From NCBI RefSeq assembly GCF_024323335.1, contig NC_066583.1:12428665-12492664 (forward strand): DNA of 64,000 nucleotides, in the 5' to 3' direction. How positions within the stretch are numbered: the first letter of the stretch is position 1; every line of letters begins with the position of its first letter. The translations under genes and the position numbers were made by a program. This document shows, piece after piece, positions 21,927 through 35,477 of this stretch. The notes under the pieces are model-generated. The model ran no database searches. It was not told where the DNA came from and saw nothing but the letters and a program-made list of their open reading frames with translations. The DNA comes from Lathyrus oleraceus. Taxonomy: Eukaryota > Streptophyta > Magnoliopsida > Fabales > Fabaceae.

Positions 21927-24873
21927 AATGATTTCCGACTCAATGCATCAGCCACTACGTTTGCTTTACCCGGATGGTAATTCAAACCAAAGTCATAATC
22001 CTTCAGAAACTCTAACCATCTCCTCTGTCTCATATTCAGCTCTCTCTGATCAAACAAATACTTTAAACTCTTATGGTCACTGAAAACTTCAAATCTTGAC
22101 CCGTACAAATAATGCCTCCATAACTTCAGAACAAATACCACAGCTGCCAACTCTAAATCATGTGTCGGATAGTTCCTCTCATGAACCCTCAGCTGTCTCG
22201 AAGCATAAGCTATAACCTGCTTATTCTGCATCAACACGCCACCCAAACCCAACAATGAAGCATCACAGTAAACCTCAAATGGTTCCGACGAACTCGGTAA
22301 TATTAGAATAGGAGCAGTAGTCAACCTTCTCTTCAACTCTTGGAAACCTTCTTCACATTTTGAGTCCCAAACAAACGCTTGCCCCTTTCTAGTCAACATT
22401 GTTAACGGTAACGCCAACTTAGAAAATCCCTCAATGAACTTCCTGTAATAACCAGCCAAACCAAGAAAACTTCGAATCTCAGCTACAGACTTAGGAGCTT
22501 CCCACTTAGCTACCGCTTCTATCTTAGAAGGATCCACAGCAACACCACCTCTTGAAATCACATGACCAAGAAAACTAACCTCTTCTAACCAAAATTCACA
22601 CTTAGACAGTTTAGCAAATAACCTCTTTTCTCGCAGAACTCCTAAAACCACTCTCAAATGCTCAGCATGCTCTTCTTCAGATTTCGAATACACCTAAATA
22701 TCATCAATAAACACCACAACAAAATGATCTAGGTACGGATGGAAAATCCTATTCATATACTCCATAAATACTCCAGGCGCATTAGTCACACCAAAAGGCA
22801 TTACAGAATACTCGTAATGTCCATACCTCGTTCTGAAAGCAGTCTTCTGAATATCCTCAGTTTTCACACGTATCTGATGATACCCAGATCTCAAATCTAT
22901 CTTACTGAACACACTCGCACCAACCAACTGATCCATCAAATCATCAATTCTCGGCAAAGGATACCGATTCTTGATCGTCACTTTATTCAGTTGTCTGTAG
23001 TCCACACACAACCTCATAGTACCTTCTTTCTTCTTAACCAATAACACTGGTGCACCCCACGGTGACACACTCGGACGAATAAATTTCTTATCCAACAGAT
23101 CTTCCAACTGACTCTTCAATTCCGTTAACTCAACAGCAGACATACGGTACGGAGCCATCGATATCGGTCTAGTACCAGGTACCAAATCAATCGAGAACTC
23201 AACTTCACGCTCTGGCGGTAATTCATTCACTTCTTCCGGAAACACATCAGGAAAATCACACACCACAGCTAGATCGCCAATCACTAGTTTATCTTTAGCC
23301 TCCAAAGTCGCTAACAGCATAAACAACTCTGCCCCATCTGCTACTTCCTCATTCACCTGCCTAGCTGATAGAAACAAACTCTTTCCTTCCTCAATCTCAG
23401 GAAAGATCACAGTCTTATCAAAACAGTTGATATAGACTCGGTTAAACACCAACCAGTTCATACCCAGAATAACATCAATCTGCACTAACGGAAGACACAC
23501 AAGGTCTACCCCAAAATCTCTACCAAAAATACTCAAAGGACAACTCAAACAAACCGAAGTAGTAGTCACTGAACCCTTCGCAGGAGTATCAATCACCATA
23601 CTTCCATGCATCTCAGATATCTCTAACTTAAGTTTCACAGCACAATCCAAAGATATAAAAGAATGAGTTGCACCTGTGTCAATAATAGCTACAAGAGGAA
23701 AGCCATTAATATAACACGTACCTCGGATCAAACGATCATCTGCAGAAGTCTCAGAACCCGATAAAGCAAAAACCTTGCCTCCCGACTGATTCTCTTTCTT
23801 CGGCTTAGGACACTGTGGGCTTATATGACCCGCTTCTCCACAGTTGAAACAAGTCACAGTCTTCAACCGACACTCTGCAGCAAAATGACCACCTTTTCCA
23901 CACTTGAAACACTTCATCTCAGCACTGGTACACTCATGAACACGATGTCCAGCCCGACCACACCTGTAACACTTAACAGGGGCACCAGAGTCTCCCCCAC
24001 TAGGCCTCTTCATCCCACTCTGTCTCTGAAAACCCTTGCCAGCTGCATACGGTTTTCCACGGTCAATCTGATTCTTGCCTTTCCTATCAACCCTCTGCTG
24101 ATAGCTCTCAGCTCTGGCCTTGGAATCCTGTTCGAAAATCCTGCAACAGTCAACCAGATCAGAAAACACCCTGATCCGCTGATATCCAATCGCCTGCTTG
24201 ATCTCAGGACGCAACCCGTTCTCAAACTTCACACACTTTGAAAATTCCCCAGCAGCCTCAGCATAGGGAGTATAATACTTTGACAGTTCTGTGAACTTAG
24301 CAGCATACTCAGTAACAGTCCGGTTACCCTGCTTCAATTCCAAGAACTCTATCTCCTTCTTTCCTCTGACATCCTCGGGAAAATACTTCCTCAGAAATCT
24401 CTCTCTGAACACAGCCCAAGTAATCTCAGCATTCCCAGCAGATTCCAACTCAGTGCGGGTAGTAACCCACCAATCATCAGCTTCTTCTGACAGCATATGT
24501 GTACCGAACCTGACCTTCTGGTTATCAGCACACTCAGTTACTCTGAAGATCCTCTCAATCTCCTTCAACCACTTCTGAGCACCATCTGGATCGTATGCTC
24601 CCTTGAACATTGGAGGATTGTTCTTCTGGAACTCGCTCAACTGACGAGCAGCTCCCATTCCCACAACATTCGGATTTCCTCCAAGTACTCCAGCTAGCAT
24701 ACCCAGAGCCTCAGCAATTGCAGCATCATCTCTACCTCTTCCAGCCATCTCTATTCTGAAAACCCAACAAGCCAAAATAATAAGTACTGATAGGGTTACA
24801 CAACACCTATCCCGTACAGGGGAAACAGAATAATTACGACTCGACTCGACCGACTATGCTCTGATACCACTAA
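21927..24873 (-). pseudogene. Truncated second copy of chromovirus interior (gag to RNase H)
   Basis: This duplicates 28,450-31,396 base for base apart from two differences I saw. It carries gag with three CCHC knuckles, the protease DTGA, the reverse transcriptase and most of RNase H, then stops abruptly after ADALSRKS at 21,927. A TTG-to-TAG change (stop at 22,694-22,696) lies directly after the RT FIDDI motif. A second change gives Ala for Val in EEHAEHL. Integrase, GPY module, chromodomain-like tail and the 3' LTR are all missing. A primer-binding site like that of the full copy is at 24,858-24,869, so the LTR at 24,874-26,858 is its 5' LTR. Confidence 0.9.
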
Positions 24874-26858
24874 TGTAACACCCTTCTTAATACCCCAAAT
24901 TATTTAATTAAAATAATAATAAATCAATCAGAGTAATTATGCCCCGAAGGGTGTCACACAATCATTTCACAACGACCATCATAATTTCCTGTCATGCTCA
25001 TTTATTTAACTCAAATTATAAAGTATCTGCATAATACGCAGCGGATAGAAAACAGCTCAATTATTCCAAACATGTAACATATTACATGCAAAATGGTTCA
25101 CAACCAATCAATAAAATATTCAAACATCCCCTCCCAATGTTACATCTATCAGAGCATGACCCACTAGGAGACTACACTAGACTCCAAGCACTAGCTCCTA
25201 TTCAACTCACTGCTCGTTACCTGAAAAATAGGTGTAAGGGTGAGTTCCTCAATCAATATAATAAGCATTATACAACATTATGTAATGTTAAGTAAATAAC
25301 GCATCAAATCACCCTAACCAGACTACACCCTCAATAACGGCAGCATCAATTCAAATATCATACTCAACCATAACATATCACATATGTATAATCTCCAACC
25401 ATACTCAACATCAACCAACACAACACACAACACACATATAATACTGGAATACATCCAATCATATTATATGCCATACATTCATCATGCAATGAGACTCAAC
25501 ATATGCGGTACCGACTCTTCTTGAACATACAGTTCAAGCTCACCGATCCCTCCGGATACGGCTACTAAGCTCACTAGTCCCACTCATTTGAGACCTAGTG
25601 ACTCACTCACTAATTCCTCACCATGGGAATTAGCTACAGCCCCAAAGGCTAGACTATGCACACTAATCATCTAGTATGCAAACATCAACAACAAATCCAC
25701 AATGATTCACTCACTAATTCCTCACTATGGGAATTAGCTACAGCCCCAAAGGCTATGCTATGCACGCTAATCATCTAGCAATGCAGCATCAACAACAATT
25801 CACAACGGACATAAGCTCACACATCTAAGCCATACAACAGTCCATTCACAACACAGGCATAATATATACATTCACATCATTATGCATGCCATCATACATC
25901 ATCAACACATCATTATTATGTAAATCAATTAAACACAGCATTAGCACTCTCTACTAATACTTCTACTGCTCACAACAGCGGGTATAACCCCTATCACATC
26001 ATGTACCAACATAGGTCAGCTCTCACGTATGTACACAACATTGAAATCCATCTCAACTGGAGGGAGTCGGCGCAAAAGTCCCTTGCGTCGACGCATACAG
26101 TCGACGCTTAACTCACGGGTCAGCGCAAAAACTCCTTGCGTCGACGCCTGCAGTCGGCGCATGCCTCACGGGTCAGCGCACGCCGACCCTATGGTCGACC
26201 GCTCGCGCGCAGACTCAGATTTTCTGAGTTATTCCACAGTTCTGTCAGCTTAACGCATATCCGGTTTTCCGGCCGTTCCCTCATCTAAAACCATCTCTAA
26301 ACAGAATAATTTGTCTTGTAAATCGGTAACGCCGATTCAAGTTCTTAATTGGGATTCGTGCCATAGTCTAACAGTTACGACTCACACAACTATCGATTCA
26401 ATTTACAGATTTTAACCCTGTTTATCCAACATCAAATTCAGCATATACAGTCCCAATTAGGGTTAACTCAACGGCTTATCACTACCCATTACATATTATC
26501 CCATAATACCCATTAATCGACGATAAACCCCCCTTACCTGAGTTAATCCGGCGATTCTATAAGCTTCAAGATCTTCCTTCTTCCACCTTTGCTCTACAGC
26601 TCTTTGCCCTTTTTCCTCTTCTCTGCAGCTTCTCTGAGTTTCACGTGAAAACTTATTTTCCAAATGAACCCTATTTTCTTATTCCACTTATATTTTTTCC
26701 AATAATAATTATTATTCCAAAATAATAACAATTATAATCCAATAATAATATTCCAATTTATTTTATTCCAATAATAAAATAACCCAATTATTCAATTAAA
26801 TTAATATTATACTATTAACTCAATTTAAATAATTATTTTATTTTATTGGGGTGTTACA
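24874..26858 (-). repeat. Chromovirus LTR shared by the full and truncated copies
   Basis: It is 1985 bp, bounded by TGTAACACCC and GGGTGTTACA ends, and serves as 3' LTR of the full copy and 5' LTR of the truncated one. I found no difference from 31,397-33,381 on reading. It contains two ~108-bp repeats with CTCACTAATTCCTCAC (25,609-25,800). A GC-rich tract of TTGCGTCGACGC repeats (about 26,065-26,215) stands out from the AT-rich background. Confidence 0.93.
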
Positions 26859-26871
26859 ACTCTCCCCCACT
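26859..26871 (-). other. Chromovirus polypurine tract
   Basis: Minus-strand AGTGGGGGAGAGT immediately precedes the 3' LTR start TGTAACACCCC. It is a classic plus-strand primer tract. Confidence 0.85.
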
Positions 26872-26900
26872 AAAAGAGTTTTCGTCCTCGAAAACATACC

Positions 26901-29900
26901 TCAAACGAACAACTCTGGGTAAGATTCCTTCATCTTACTCTCCAGTTCCCAAGTCACATTGCCACCTGCTGGTCCTCCCCAAGCTACTTTCACCAAGGCA
27001 ATCTCTTTACCCCGCAACTGCTTCAACTCTCGATCCTCGATCCTCATAGGTGATGTTTCAACAGTCAGGTTATCTCTCACCTGTACATCATCTACTTGGA
27101 TTACATGCGACGGATCATGAATATACCTCCTCAACTGAGACACATGAAAAACCTCATGCAAATTCGCAAGCGACGGCGGTAAAGCGACACGATAGGCTAC
27201 CTCCCCTATCCTCTCCAAAATCTGATAAGGACCAATAAATCGAGGTGTCAACTTCTTCGACTTCAAAGCTCGACCAACACCAGTTATCGGAGTGACGCGA
27301 AGAAACACATGATCTCCCTCTTGGAACTCAAGTGACTTCCTCCTCTTGTCATGATAACTCTTCTGACGACTCTGAGCAATTCTCATCTTCTCCTGAATCA
27401 TCTTAATCTTTTCTGTAGTCTGTTGAACAATCTCCGGTCCAACCACAGCACTCTCACCGGACTCATACCAACACAAAGGTGTCCGACATCTCCTACCATA
27501 CAAAGCTTCAAACGGTGCCATACCAATACTCGAATGAAAACTATTGTTGTAGGTAAACTCAATCAAAGGCAAATAACAATCCCAAGCACCTCCCTTTTCC
27601 AAAACACAAGCTCTCAAAAGATCCTCTAATGACTGAATCGTCCTCTCAGTCTGACCATCAGTCTGCGGATGATATGCAGAACTCAATCTCAACTTAGTTC
27701 CCAAAGCCTTCTGTAAACCTTCCCAGAACTTCGATGTAAATCTAGGATCTCTGTCCGAAACAATACTCGACGGAATACCATGCAACCTCACAATCTTCTC
27801 AATATACAACTCAGCTAATCTCTCCAACGGATAATCCATTCTGATCGGAATGAAATGAGCCGATTTTGTCAATCTATCAACAATCACCCAAATGGCTTCA
27901 AAATTCTTATTTGTCCTCGGTAAACCAGAAACAAAATCCATACTGATACTGTCCCACTTCCACTCTGGAATAGCCAACGGTTGCATTAGCCCAGACGGCT
28001 TCTGATGCTCAATCTTTGACTTCTGACAAGTCAAACAAGAATACACAAAACTTGCAATTTCTCTTTTCATTCCCGGCCACCAAAATAACTTTTTCAAATC
28101 ATGATACATCTTCGTAGCTCCAGGATGAATACTCAAGCCACTACGATGTCCTTCCTCAAGAATACTCTTCTTAAGTTCTGTGACATCCGGAATGCACACC
28201 CGATTACCAAATCTCAAAATACCATTCTCATCAACTCGGAATTCACCACCCTGACCTGAGTTCACCAACGTCAACTTATCAACCAAAAGCATATCGGATT
28301 TCTGACCCTCTCTAATCTCATCCAGAATATTACTCGTTAACTTCAACATTCCCAATTTAACACTATTGTGAGTACTCTCACACACCAAACTCAAGTCTCT
28401 AAACTGCTCAATTAAGTCCAACTCCTTAACCATTAGCATAGACATATGTAATGATTTCCGACTCAATGCATCAGCCACTACGTTTGCTTTACCCGGATGG
28501 TAATTCAAACCAAAGTCATAATCCTTCAGAAACTCTAACCATCTCCTCTGTCTCATATTCAGCTCTCTCTGATCAAACAAATACTTTAAACTCTTATGGT
28601 CACTGAAAACTTCAAATCTTGACCCGTACAAATAATGCCTCCATAACTTCAGAACAAATACCACAGCTGCCAACTCTAAATCATGTGTCGGATAGTTCCT
28701 CTCATGAACCCTCAGCTGTCTCGAAGCATAAGCTATAACCTGCTTATTCTGCATCAACACGCCACCCAAACCCAACAATGAAGCATCACAGTAAACCTCA
28801 AATGGTTCCGACGAACTCGGTAATATTAGAATAGGAGCAGTAGTCAACCTTCTCTTCAACTCTTGGAAACCTTCTTCACATTTTGAGTCCCAAACAAACG
28901 CTTGCCCCTTTCTAGTCAACATTGTTAACGGTAACGCCAACTTAGAAAATCCCTCAATGAACTTCCTGTAATAACCAGCCAAACCAAGAAAACTTCGAAT
29001 CTCAGCTACAGACTTAGGAGCTTCCCACTTAGCTACCGCTTCTATCTTAGAAGGATCCACAGCAACACCACCTCTTGAAATCACATGACCAAGAAAACTA
29101 ACCTCTTCTAACCAAAATTCACACTTAGACAGTTTAGCAAATAACCTCTTTTCTCGCAGAACTCCTAAAACCACTCTCAAATGCTCAACATGCTCTTCTT
29201 CAGATTTCGAATACACCAAAATATCATCAATAAACACCACAACAAAATGATCTAGGTACGGATGGAAAATCCTATTCATATACTCCATAAATACTCCAGG
29301 CGCATTAGTCACACCAAAAGGCATTACAGAATACTCGTAATGTCCATACCTCGTTCTGAAAGCAGTCTTCTGAATATCCTCAGTTTTCACACGTATCTGA
29401 TGATACCCAGATCTCAAATCTATCTTACTGAACACACTCGCACCAACCAACTGATCCATCAAATCATCAATTCTCGGCAAAGGATACCGATTCTTGATCG
29501 TCACTTTATTCAGTTGTCTGTAGTCCACACACAACCTCATAGTACCTTCTTTCTTCTTAACCAATAACACTGGTGCACCCCACGGTGACACACTCGGACG
29601 AATAAATTTCTTATCCAACAGATCTTCCAACTGACTCTTCAATTCCGTTAACTCAACAGCAGACATACGGTACGGAGCCATCGATATCGGTCTAGTACCA
29701 GGTACCAAATCAATCGAGAACTCAACTTCACGCTCTGGCGGTAATTCATTCACTTCTTCCGGAAACACATCAGGAAAATCACACACCACAGCTAGATCGC
29801 CAATCACTAGTTTATCTTTAGCCTCCAAAGTCGCTAACAGCATAAACAACTCTGCCCCATCTGCTACTTCCTCATTCACCTGCCTAGCTGATAGAAACAA

Positions 29901-31298
29901 ACTCTTTCCTTCCTCAATCTCAGGAAAGATCACAGTCTTATCAAAACAGTTGATATAGACTCGGTTAAACACCAACCAGTTCATACCCAGAATAACATCA
30001 ATCTGCACTAACGGAAGACACACAAGGTCTACCCCAAAATCTCTACCAAAAATACTCAAAGGACAACTCAAACAAACCGAAGTAGTAGTCACTGAACCCT
30101 TCGCAGGAGTATCAATCACCATACTTCCATGCATCTCAGATATCTCTAACTTAAGTTTCACAGCACAATCCAAAGATATAAAAGAATGAGTTGCACCTGT
30201 GTCAATAATAGCTACAAGAGGAAAGCCATTAATATAACACGTACCTCGGATCAAACGATCATCTGCAGAAGTCTCAGAACCCGATAAAGCAAAAACCTTG
30301 CCTCCCGACTGATTCTCTTTCTTCGGCTTAGGACACTGTGGGCTTATATGACCCGCTTCTCCACAGTTGAAACAAGTCACAGTCTTCAACCGACACTCTG
30401 CAGCAAAATGACCACCTTTTCCACACTTGAAACACTTCATCTCAGCACTGGTACACTCATGAACACGATGTCCAGCCCGACCACACCTGTAACACTTAAC
30501 AGGGGCACCAGAGTCTCCCCCACTAGGCCTCTTCATCCCACTCTGTCTCTGAAAACCCTTGCCAGCTGCATACGGTTTTCCACGGTCAATCTGATTCTTG
30601 CCTTTCCTATCAACCCTCTGCTGATAGCTCTCAGCTCTGGCCTTGGAATCCTGTTCGAAAATCCTGCAACAGTCAACCAGATCAGAAAACACCCTGATCC
30701 GCTGATATCCAATCGCCTGCTTGATCTCAGGACGCAACCCGTTCTCAAACTTCACACACTTTGAAAATTCCCCAGCAGCCTCAGCATAGGGAGTATAATA
30801 CTTTGACAGTTCTGTGAACTTAGCAGCATACTCAGTAACAGTCCGGTTACCCTGCTTCAATTCCAAGAACTCTATCTCCTTCTTTCCTCTGACATCCTCG
30901 GGAAAATACTTCCTCAGAAATCTCTCTCTGAACACAGCCCAAGTAATCTCAGCATTCCCAGCAGATTCCAACTCAGTGCGGGTAGTAACCCACCAATCAT
31001 CAGCTTCTTCTGACAGCATATGTGTACCGAACCTGACCTTCTGGTTATCAGCACACTCAGTTACTCTGAAGATCCTCTCAATCTCCTTCAACCACTTCTG
31101 AGCACCATCTGGATCGTATGCTCCCTTGAACATTGGAGGATTGTTCTTCTGGAACTCGCTCAACTGACGAGCAGCTCCCATTCCCACAACATTCGGATTT
31201 CCTCCAAGTACTCCAGCTAGCATACCCAGAGCCTCAGCAATTGCAGCATCATCTCTACCTCTTCCAGCCATCTCTATTCTGAAAACCCAACAAGCCAA
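26901..31298 (-). CDS. Intact gag-pol polyprotein of chromovirus-type Ty3/gypsy element
   Basis: A single open frame of 1465 residues; translation more likely starts at Met10 (MAGRGRDD) than at Met1. Domains in order: capsid-like gag (about 45-220), three CCHC zinc knuckles (269-282, 289-302, 309-322), aspartic protease with DTGA (366-369), reverse transcriptase with FIDD (689-692), RNase H with Asp838, Glu875 and Asp900, integrase zinc finger (His1051, His1058, Cys1088, Cys1091), and integrase core Asp1121, Asp1182, Glu1218 with exact D-35-E spacing. A GPY module (1356) and a chromodomain-like tail ending [17 protein letters not shown] complete it. No stop, frameshift or missing catalytic residue is visible. 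The product would package RNA, copy it to DNA and integrate it; the tail would bias targeting to particular chromatin. The three knuckles are more than the one often seen in this lineage. Confidence 0.95.
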   Translation of the reverse strand: MACWVFRIEMAGRGRDDAAIAEALGMLAGVLGGNPNVVGMGAARQLSEFQKNNPPMFKGAYDPDGAQKWLKEIERIFRVTECADNQKVRFGTHMLSEEADDWWVTTRTELESAGNAEITWAVFRERFLRKYFPEDVRGKKEIEFLELKQGNRTVTEYAAKFTELSKYYTPYAEAAGEFSKCVKFENGLRPEIKQAIGYQRIRVFSDLVDCCRIFEQDSKARAESYQQRVDRKGKNQIDRGKPYAAGKGFQRQSGMKRPSGGDSGAPVKCYRCGRAGHRVHECTSAEMKCFKCGKGGHFAAECRLKTVTCFNCGEAGHISPQCPKPKKENQSGGKVFALSGSETSADDRLIRGTCYINGFPLVAIIDTGATHSFISLDCAVKLKLEISEMHGSMVIDTPAKGSVTTTSVCLSCPLSIFGRDFGVDLVCLPLVQIDVILGMNWLVFNRVYINCFDKTVIFPEIEEGKSLFLSARQVNEEVADGAELFMLLATLEAKDKLVIGDLAVVCDFPDVFPEEVNELPPEREVEFSIDLVPGTRPISMAPYRMSAVELTELKSQLEDLLDKKFIRPSVSPWGAPVLLVKKKEGTMRLCVDYRQLNKVTIKNRYPLPRIDDLMDQLVGASVFSKIDLRSGYHQIRVKTEDIQKTAFRTRYGHYEYSVMPFGVTNAPGVFMEYMNRIFHPYLDHFVVVFIDDILVYSKSEEEHVEHLRVVLGVLREKRLFAKLSKCEFWLEEVSFLGHVISRGGVAVDPSKIEAVAKWEAPKSVAEIRSFLGLAGYYRKFIEGFSKLALPLTMLTRKGQAFVWDSKCEEGFQELKRRLTTAPILILPSSSEPFEVYCDASLLGLGGVLMQNKQVIAYASRQLRVHERNYPTHDLELAAVVFVLKLWRHYLYGSRFEVFSDHKSLKYLFDQRELNMRQRRWLEFLKDYDFGLNYHPGKANVVADALSRKSLHMSMLMVKELDLIEQFRDLSLVCESTHNSVKLGMLKLTSNILDEIREGQKSDMLLVDKLTLVNSGQGGEFRVDENGILRFGNRVCIPDVTELKKSILEEGHRSGLSIHPGATKMYHDLKKLFWWPGMKREIASFVYSCLTCQKSKIEHQKPSGLMQPLAIPEWKWDSISMDFVSGLPRTNKNFEAIWVIVDRLTKSAHFIPIRMDYPLERLAELYIEKIVRLHGIPSSIVSDRDPRFTSKFWEGLQKALGTKLRLSSAYHPQTDGQTERTIQSLEDLLRACVLEKGGAWDCYLPLIEFTYNNSFHSSIGMAPFEALYGRRCRTPLCWYESGESAVVGPEIVQQTTEKIKMIQEKMRIAQSRQKSYHDKRRKSLEFQEGDHVFLRVTPITGVGRALKSKKLTPRFIGPYQILERIGEVAYRVALPPSLANLHEVFHVSQLRRYIHDPSHVIQVDDVQVRDNLTVETSPMRIEDRELKQLRGKEIALVKVAWGGPAGGNVTWELESKMKESYPELFV

Positions 31299-31380
31299 AA
31301 TAATAAGTACTGATAGGGTTACACAACACCTATCCCGTACAGGGGAAACAGAATAATTACGACTCGACTCGACCGACTAT

Positions 31381-31392
31381 GCTCTGATACCA
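31381..31392 (-). other. Chromovirus primer-binding site (initiator tRNA-Met)
   Basis: Minus-strand TGGTATCAGAGC lies four bases downstream of the 5' LTR end. It is complementary to the 3' end of plant initiator tRNA-Met, the usual primer in this group. Confidence 0.9.
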
Positions 31393-31396
31393 CTAA

Positions 31397-33381
31397 TGTA
31401 ACACCCTTCTTAATACCCCAAATTATTTAATTAAAATAATAATAAATCAATCAGAGTAATTATGCCCCGAAGGGTGTCACACAATCATTTCACAACGACC
31501 ATCATAATTTCCTGTCATGCTCATTTATTTAACTCAAATTATAAAGTATCTGCATAATACGCAGCGGATAGAAAACAGCTCAATTATTCCAAACATGTAA
31601 CATATTACATGCAAAATGGTTCACAACCAATCAATAAAATATTCAAACATCCCCTCCCAATGTTACATCTATCAGAGCATGACCCACTAGGAGACTACAC
31701 TAGACTCCAAGCACTAGCTCCTATTCAACTCACTGCTCGTTACCTGAAAAATAGGTGTAAGGGTGAGTTCCTCAATCAATATAATAAGCATTATACAACA
31801 TTATGTAATGTTAAGTAAATAACGCATCAAATCACCCTAACCAGACTACACCCTCAATAACGGCAGCATCAATTCAAATATCATACTCAACCATAACATA
31901 TCACATATGTATAATCTCCAACCATACTCAACATCAACCAACACAACACACAACACACATATAATACTGGAATACATCCAATCATATTATATGCCATACA
32001 TTCATCATGCAATGAGACTCAACATATGCGGTACCGACTCTTCTTGAACATACAGTTCAAGCTCACCGATCCCTCCGGATACGGCTACTAAGCTCACTAG
32101 TCCCACTCATTTGAGACCTAGTGACTCACTCACTAATTCCTCACCATGGGAATTAGCTACAGCCCCAAAGGCTAGACTATGCACACTAATCATCTAGTAT
32201 GCAAACATCAACAACAAATCCACAATGATTCACTCACTAATTCCTCACTATGGGAATTAGCTACAGCCCCAAAGGCTATGCTATGCACGCTAATCATCTA
32301 GCAATGCAGCATCAACAACAATTCACAACGGACATAAGCTCACACATCTAAGCCATACAACAGTCCATTCACAACACAGGCATAATATATACATTCACAT
32401 CATTATGCATGCCATCATACATCATCAACACATCATTATTATGTAAATCAATTAAACACAGCATTAGCACTCTCTACTAATACTTCTACTGCTCACAACA
32501 GCGGGTATAACCCCTATCACATCATGTACCAACATAGGTCAGCTCTCACGTATGTACACAACATTGAAATCCATCTCAACTGGAGGGAGTCGGCGCAAAA
32601 GTCCCTTGCGTCGACGCATACAGTCGACGCTTAACTCACGGGTCAGCGCAAAAACTCCTTGCGTCGACGCCTGCAGTCGGCGCATGCCTCACGGGTCAGC
32701 GCACGCCGACCCTATGGTCGACCGCTCGCGCGCAGACTCAGATTTTCTGAGTTATTCCACAGTTCTGTCAGCTTAACGCATATCCGGTTTTCCGGCCGTT
32801 CCCTCATCTAAAACCATCTCTAAACAGAATAATTTGTCTTGTAAATCGGTAACGCCGATTCAAGTTCTTAATTGGGATTCGTGCCATAGTCTAACAGTTA
32901 CGACTCACACAACTATCGATTCAATTTACAGATTTTAACCCTGTTTATCCAACATCAAATTCAGCATATACAGTCCCAATTAGGGTTAACTCAACGGCTT
33001 ATCACTACCCATTACATATTATCCCATAATACCCATTAATCGACGATAAACCCCCCTTACCTGAGTTAATCCGGCGATTCTATAAGCTTCAAGATCTTCC
33101 TTCTTCCACCTTTGCTCTACAGCTCTTTGCCCTTTTTCCTCTTCTCTGCAGCTTCTCTGAGTTTCACGTGAAAACTTATTTTCCAAATGAACCCTATTTT
33201 CTTATTCCACTTATATTTTTTCCAATAATAATTATTATTCCAAAATAATAACAATTATAATCCAATAATAATATTCCAATTTATTTTATTCCAATAATAA
33301 AATAACCCAATTATTCAATTAAATTAATATTATACTATTAACTCAATTTAAATAATTATTTTATTTTATTGGGGTGTTACA
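31397..33381 (-). repeat. Chromovirus 5' LTR
   Basis: It is 1985 bp with TG...CA ends extended to the inverted pair TGTAACACCC/GGGTGTTACA. The matching LTR sits exactly 6,523 bp to the left at both ends, so no indel separates them. The GC-rich TTGCGTCGACGC repeats are at about 32,588-32,738. Confidence 0.94.
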
Positions 33382-35477
33382 CCGTACAGGTTGAACAAAG
33401 ATCCGCTTCTGCCGGGGATACGGTCTGATGGGTTTCGAACACATGAATGCATATGCTTGAATTTTTCTGTGGCGTAATGCTCCATATAAAATGGAAATGC
33501 TACGCATTAGTGATGCAATGATTACTACATGCAACAATGCAAAACTGGCTGGGGAGCCAAACGATCAGATACTCCAACTCTGTGGGGAGACTCTGCCTGA
33601 AGAAATGCTCTGCGGGGAGACTCTGTCTGATGAATACTCTGCGGGGAGACTCTTGTTGGGGAATGATAAGGCGACCTCGCTGGGGAAGACTCAACCAACC
33701 CTTAGACAGGATAAACTCTGCTTATGAGGAATAACTGCTACTCCGCTGGGGACGACCTATCCAATCCACATGTAGGATAAACTCGGCTAGGGATGCAAAT
33801 ATCAATCCGCTACGGAAACTTGTCCAACCCATAAATAGGATGAACTCTGTTGGAGAAATATTTCTTTAAAACCCGCTCCACTCGGGGAATTTGCTGAGGA
33901 AAAAACAACACCAATCTCTACTCAGGAGATCTGCTAGGGAAATCCACCCTGTTGGGGATAACACACCTCTCTGCTGAGGAAGAGCAAAACTCTGGTGGTA
34001 ACACAATATGCCAGACCCTGTGCTGGGGAGAAACATCCACAACCCTGCTGAGGATGAGCGTTCACAGCCACGCTAGGGATAACAGTATCACCAACCTGAC
34101 TGTTGGGGAACATACAAACAGTCCACTGATAAACTCCGCTGGGAAACTCTCCTGGGGAAAACATCTACCAGGCACTCAACGGGGAATCTCAACCGGAGAA
34201 ATATTCGCTGGGAATATACCCACTGGGGGAATCTGCAAACACATGCCTGCTGGGGATAAGCAATCCTTAGATCTGCTGAGGAAAGAAGGCCCTATGCACA
34301 GACACCTCTGCAGGAGAACATAGCTCTAACAGCTCTTAAACTTGCTTTGGAGAAAATGTCTGCTGGGGAAACGTCTTCAACCTTGAGAAACATTCTGCCC
34401 CTGACACTTCCCACTGGGGGACGTGACAACCTTCAGGCTCGCTGAGGAGACACCGATCTTGGATCTGTCGAGGAGATCACACTCTCAACCCACTGGGGAG
34501 ATACGGCTGGTTTGTCATGGGATACCGGTCGACTCGTCGAACGCTGGTATTCATCATCCACCCACAGTGTCGACTTTCCACCTTTAATAATCTCCCAGAC
34601 TCATCTGGACTTTTCTGCTCCATCATCTTGTATTCCCAACTCGTCCGTACTTCACGGATATCGAGCTCCTGGAGTTCATACATACTTTCCAATCATCAGA
34701 CTTTGAAGAGTCTTCTTGATTATCCTTCCGGAATCGTCGTCGTGACTCTTCATCGTCCTTCTACCCCTTGCCCCTGGTTGGACTCTGCAGGGATTTCTTT
34801 GTCAAAAGGGTTCATATTACCATCTGTCAGCGAATGAAGATATCTAACAGCACCTGCACAAGAGATTGTTAGATAAAAGCGTGCCCCTGGCGTGCCAACA
34901 CTTCAACATCTTGGTCGCTCAAACTTCCGAATAAGATTTCCAGATTTCAATCTTATAAGCATGCATCGGAAGGGACCTCTATGTTTCAAAATGCAACTAT
35001 TCTTATCAAAACGAATGGATGTTTTCGTAATCAAAGCGGTAATGAAAACAAAAACAAAACTATTTGACTGAACACGCATTTTATTGACTGAAAAAGAAGA
35101 GTGGCTCGAAAACGAGCAACACGCAGGAAGCAAACCCTGGAAAGAGGTGATTGCCACAAAAGGAGAAAAAATTATCCTAATGGCAATGTGAAACCATGAT
35201 CTCATCGGGTTCCCACTCGGTTACACCCCATATGTCTTCAAGACTTTCCGCACTTTCTGTTTGCTGAACAAGACGCTTCCGATCGATCTCTGCCGGAGAT
35301 TATCCAAGTGTATCTTCCAATATTTCAAACGATCATGCTGGACGCAGTTGTTCGTTCAATCCCTCTTTTGCCTGGACCGCCCTTTCGGGTTTCAGTCCAT
35401 CGGGATACCCTTTTTTTCCCAAGTTGCCCTTGTGGGGTTTTCGACTTGCCGGGTGTACAGTTTTTCTTTTCTTATCC
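33382..35477 (-). repeat. Ogre 3' untranslated region with CTGGGGA-rich repeats
   Basis: From about 33,570 to 34,510 the plus strand carries dozens of irregular units centred on CTCTGCGGGGAGACT / CTGGGGAAA, spaced about 20-60 bp. No coding frame is conserved. It is the same noncoding region that continues at 21,200-21,926 on the other side of the chromovirus block. From 34,510 to 35,477 I see no feature beyond Ogre-like noncoding sequence leading to the integrase remnant. Confidence 0.7.

Larger units (their letters stand above)
24874..33381 (-). mobile_element. Full-length chromovirus-type Ty3/gypsy retrotransposon (Tekay/Del-like)
   Basis: It is an 8.5 kb element with two 1985 bp LTRs, an initiator-tRNA-Met primer site, one intact gag-pol frame and a polypurine tract. 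It lies within the 3' untranslated region of the full-length Ogre. The 3' flank is not Ogre sequence but a second partial interior, so no target duplication can be paired; the base pairs outside the 5' LTR are CCGTA (33,382-33,386). The Tekay/Del assignment rests on the tRNA-Met primer site and the chromodomain-like tail, and is likely but not proven. Confidence 0.93.

Noticed and set aside
24010..24241. Frames antisense to gag (also at 30,348-30,764)
   Set aside because: They are shadows of the zinc-knuckle coding region on the other strand, with no domain of their own.
34903..35205. 100-residue minus-strand frame downstream of Ogre integrase
   Set aside because: It has no domain and lies in the repeat-rich noncoding 3' region; composition is like its surroundings.
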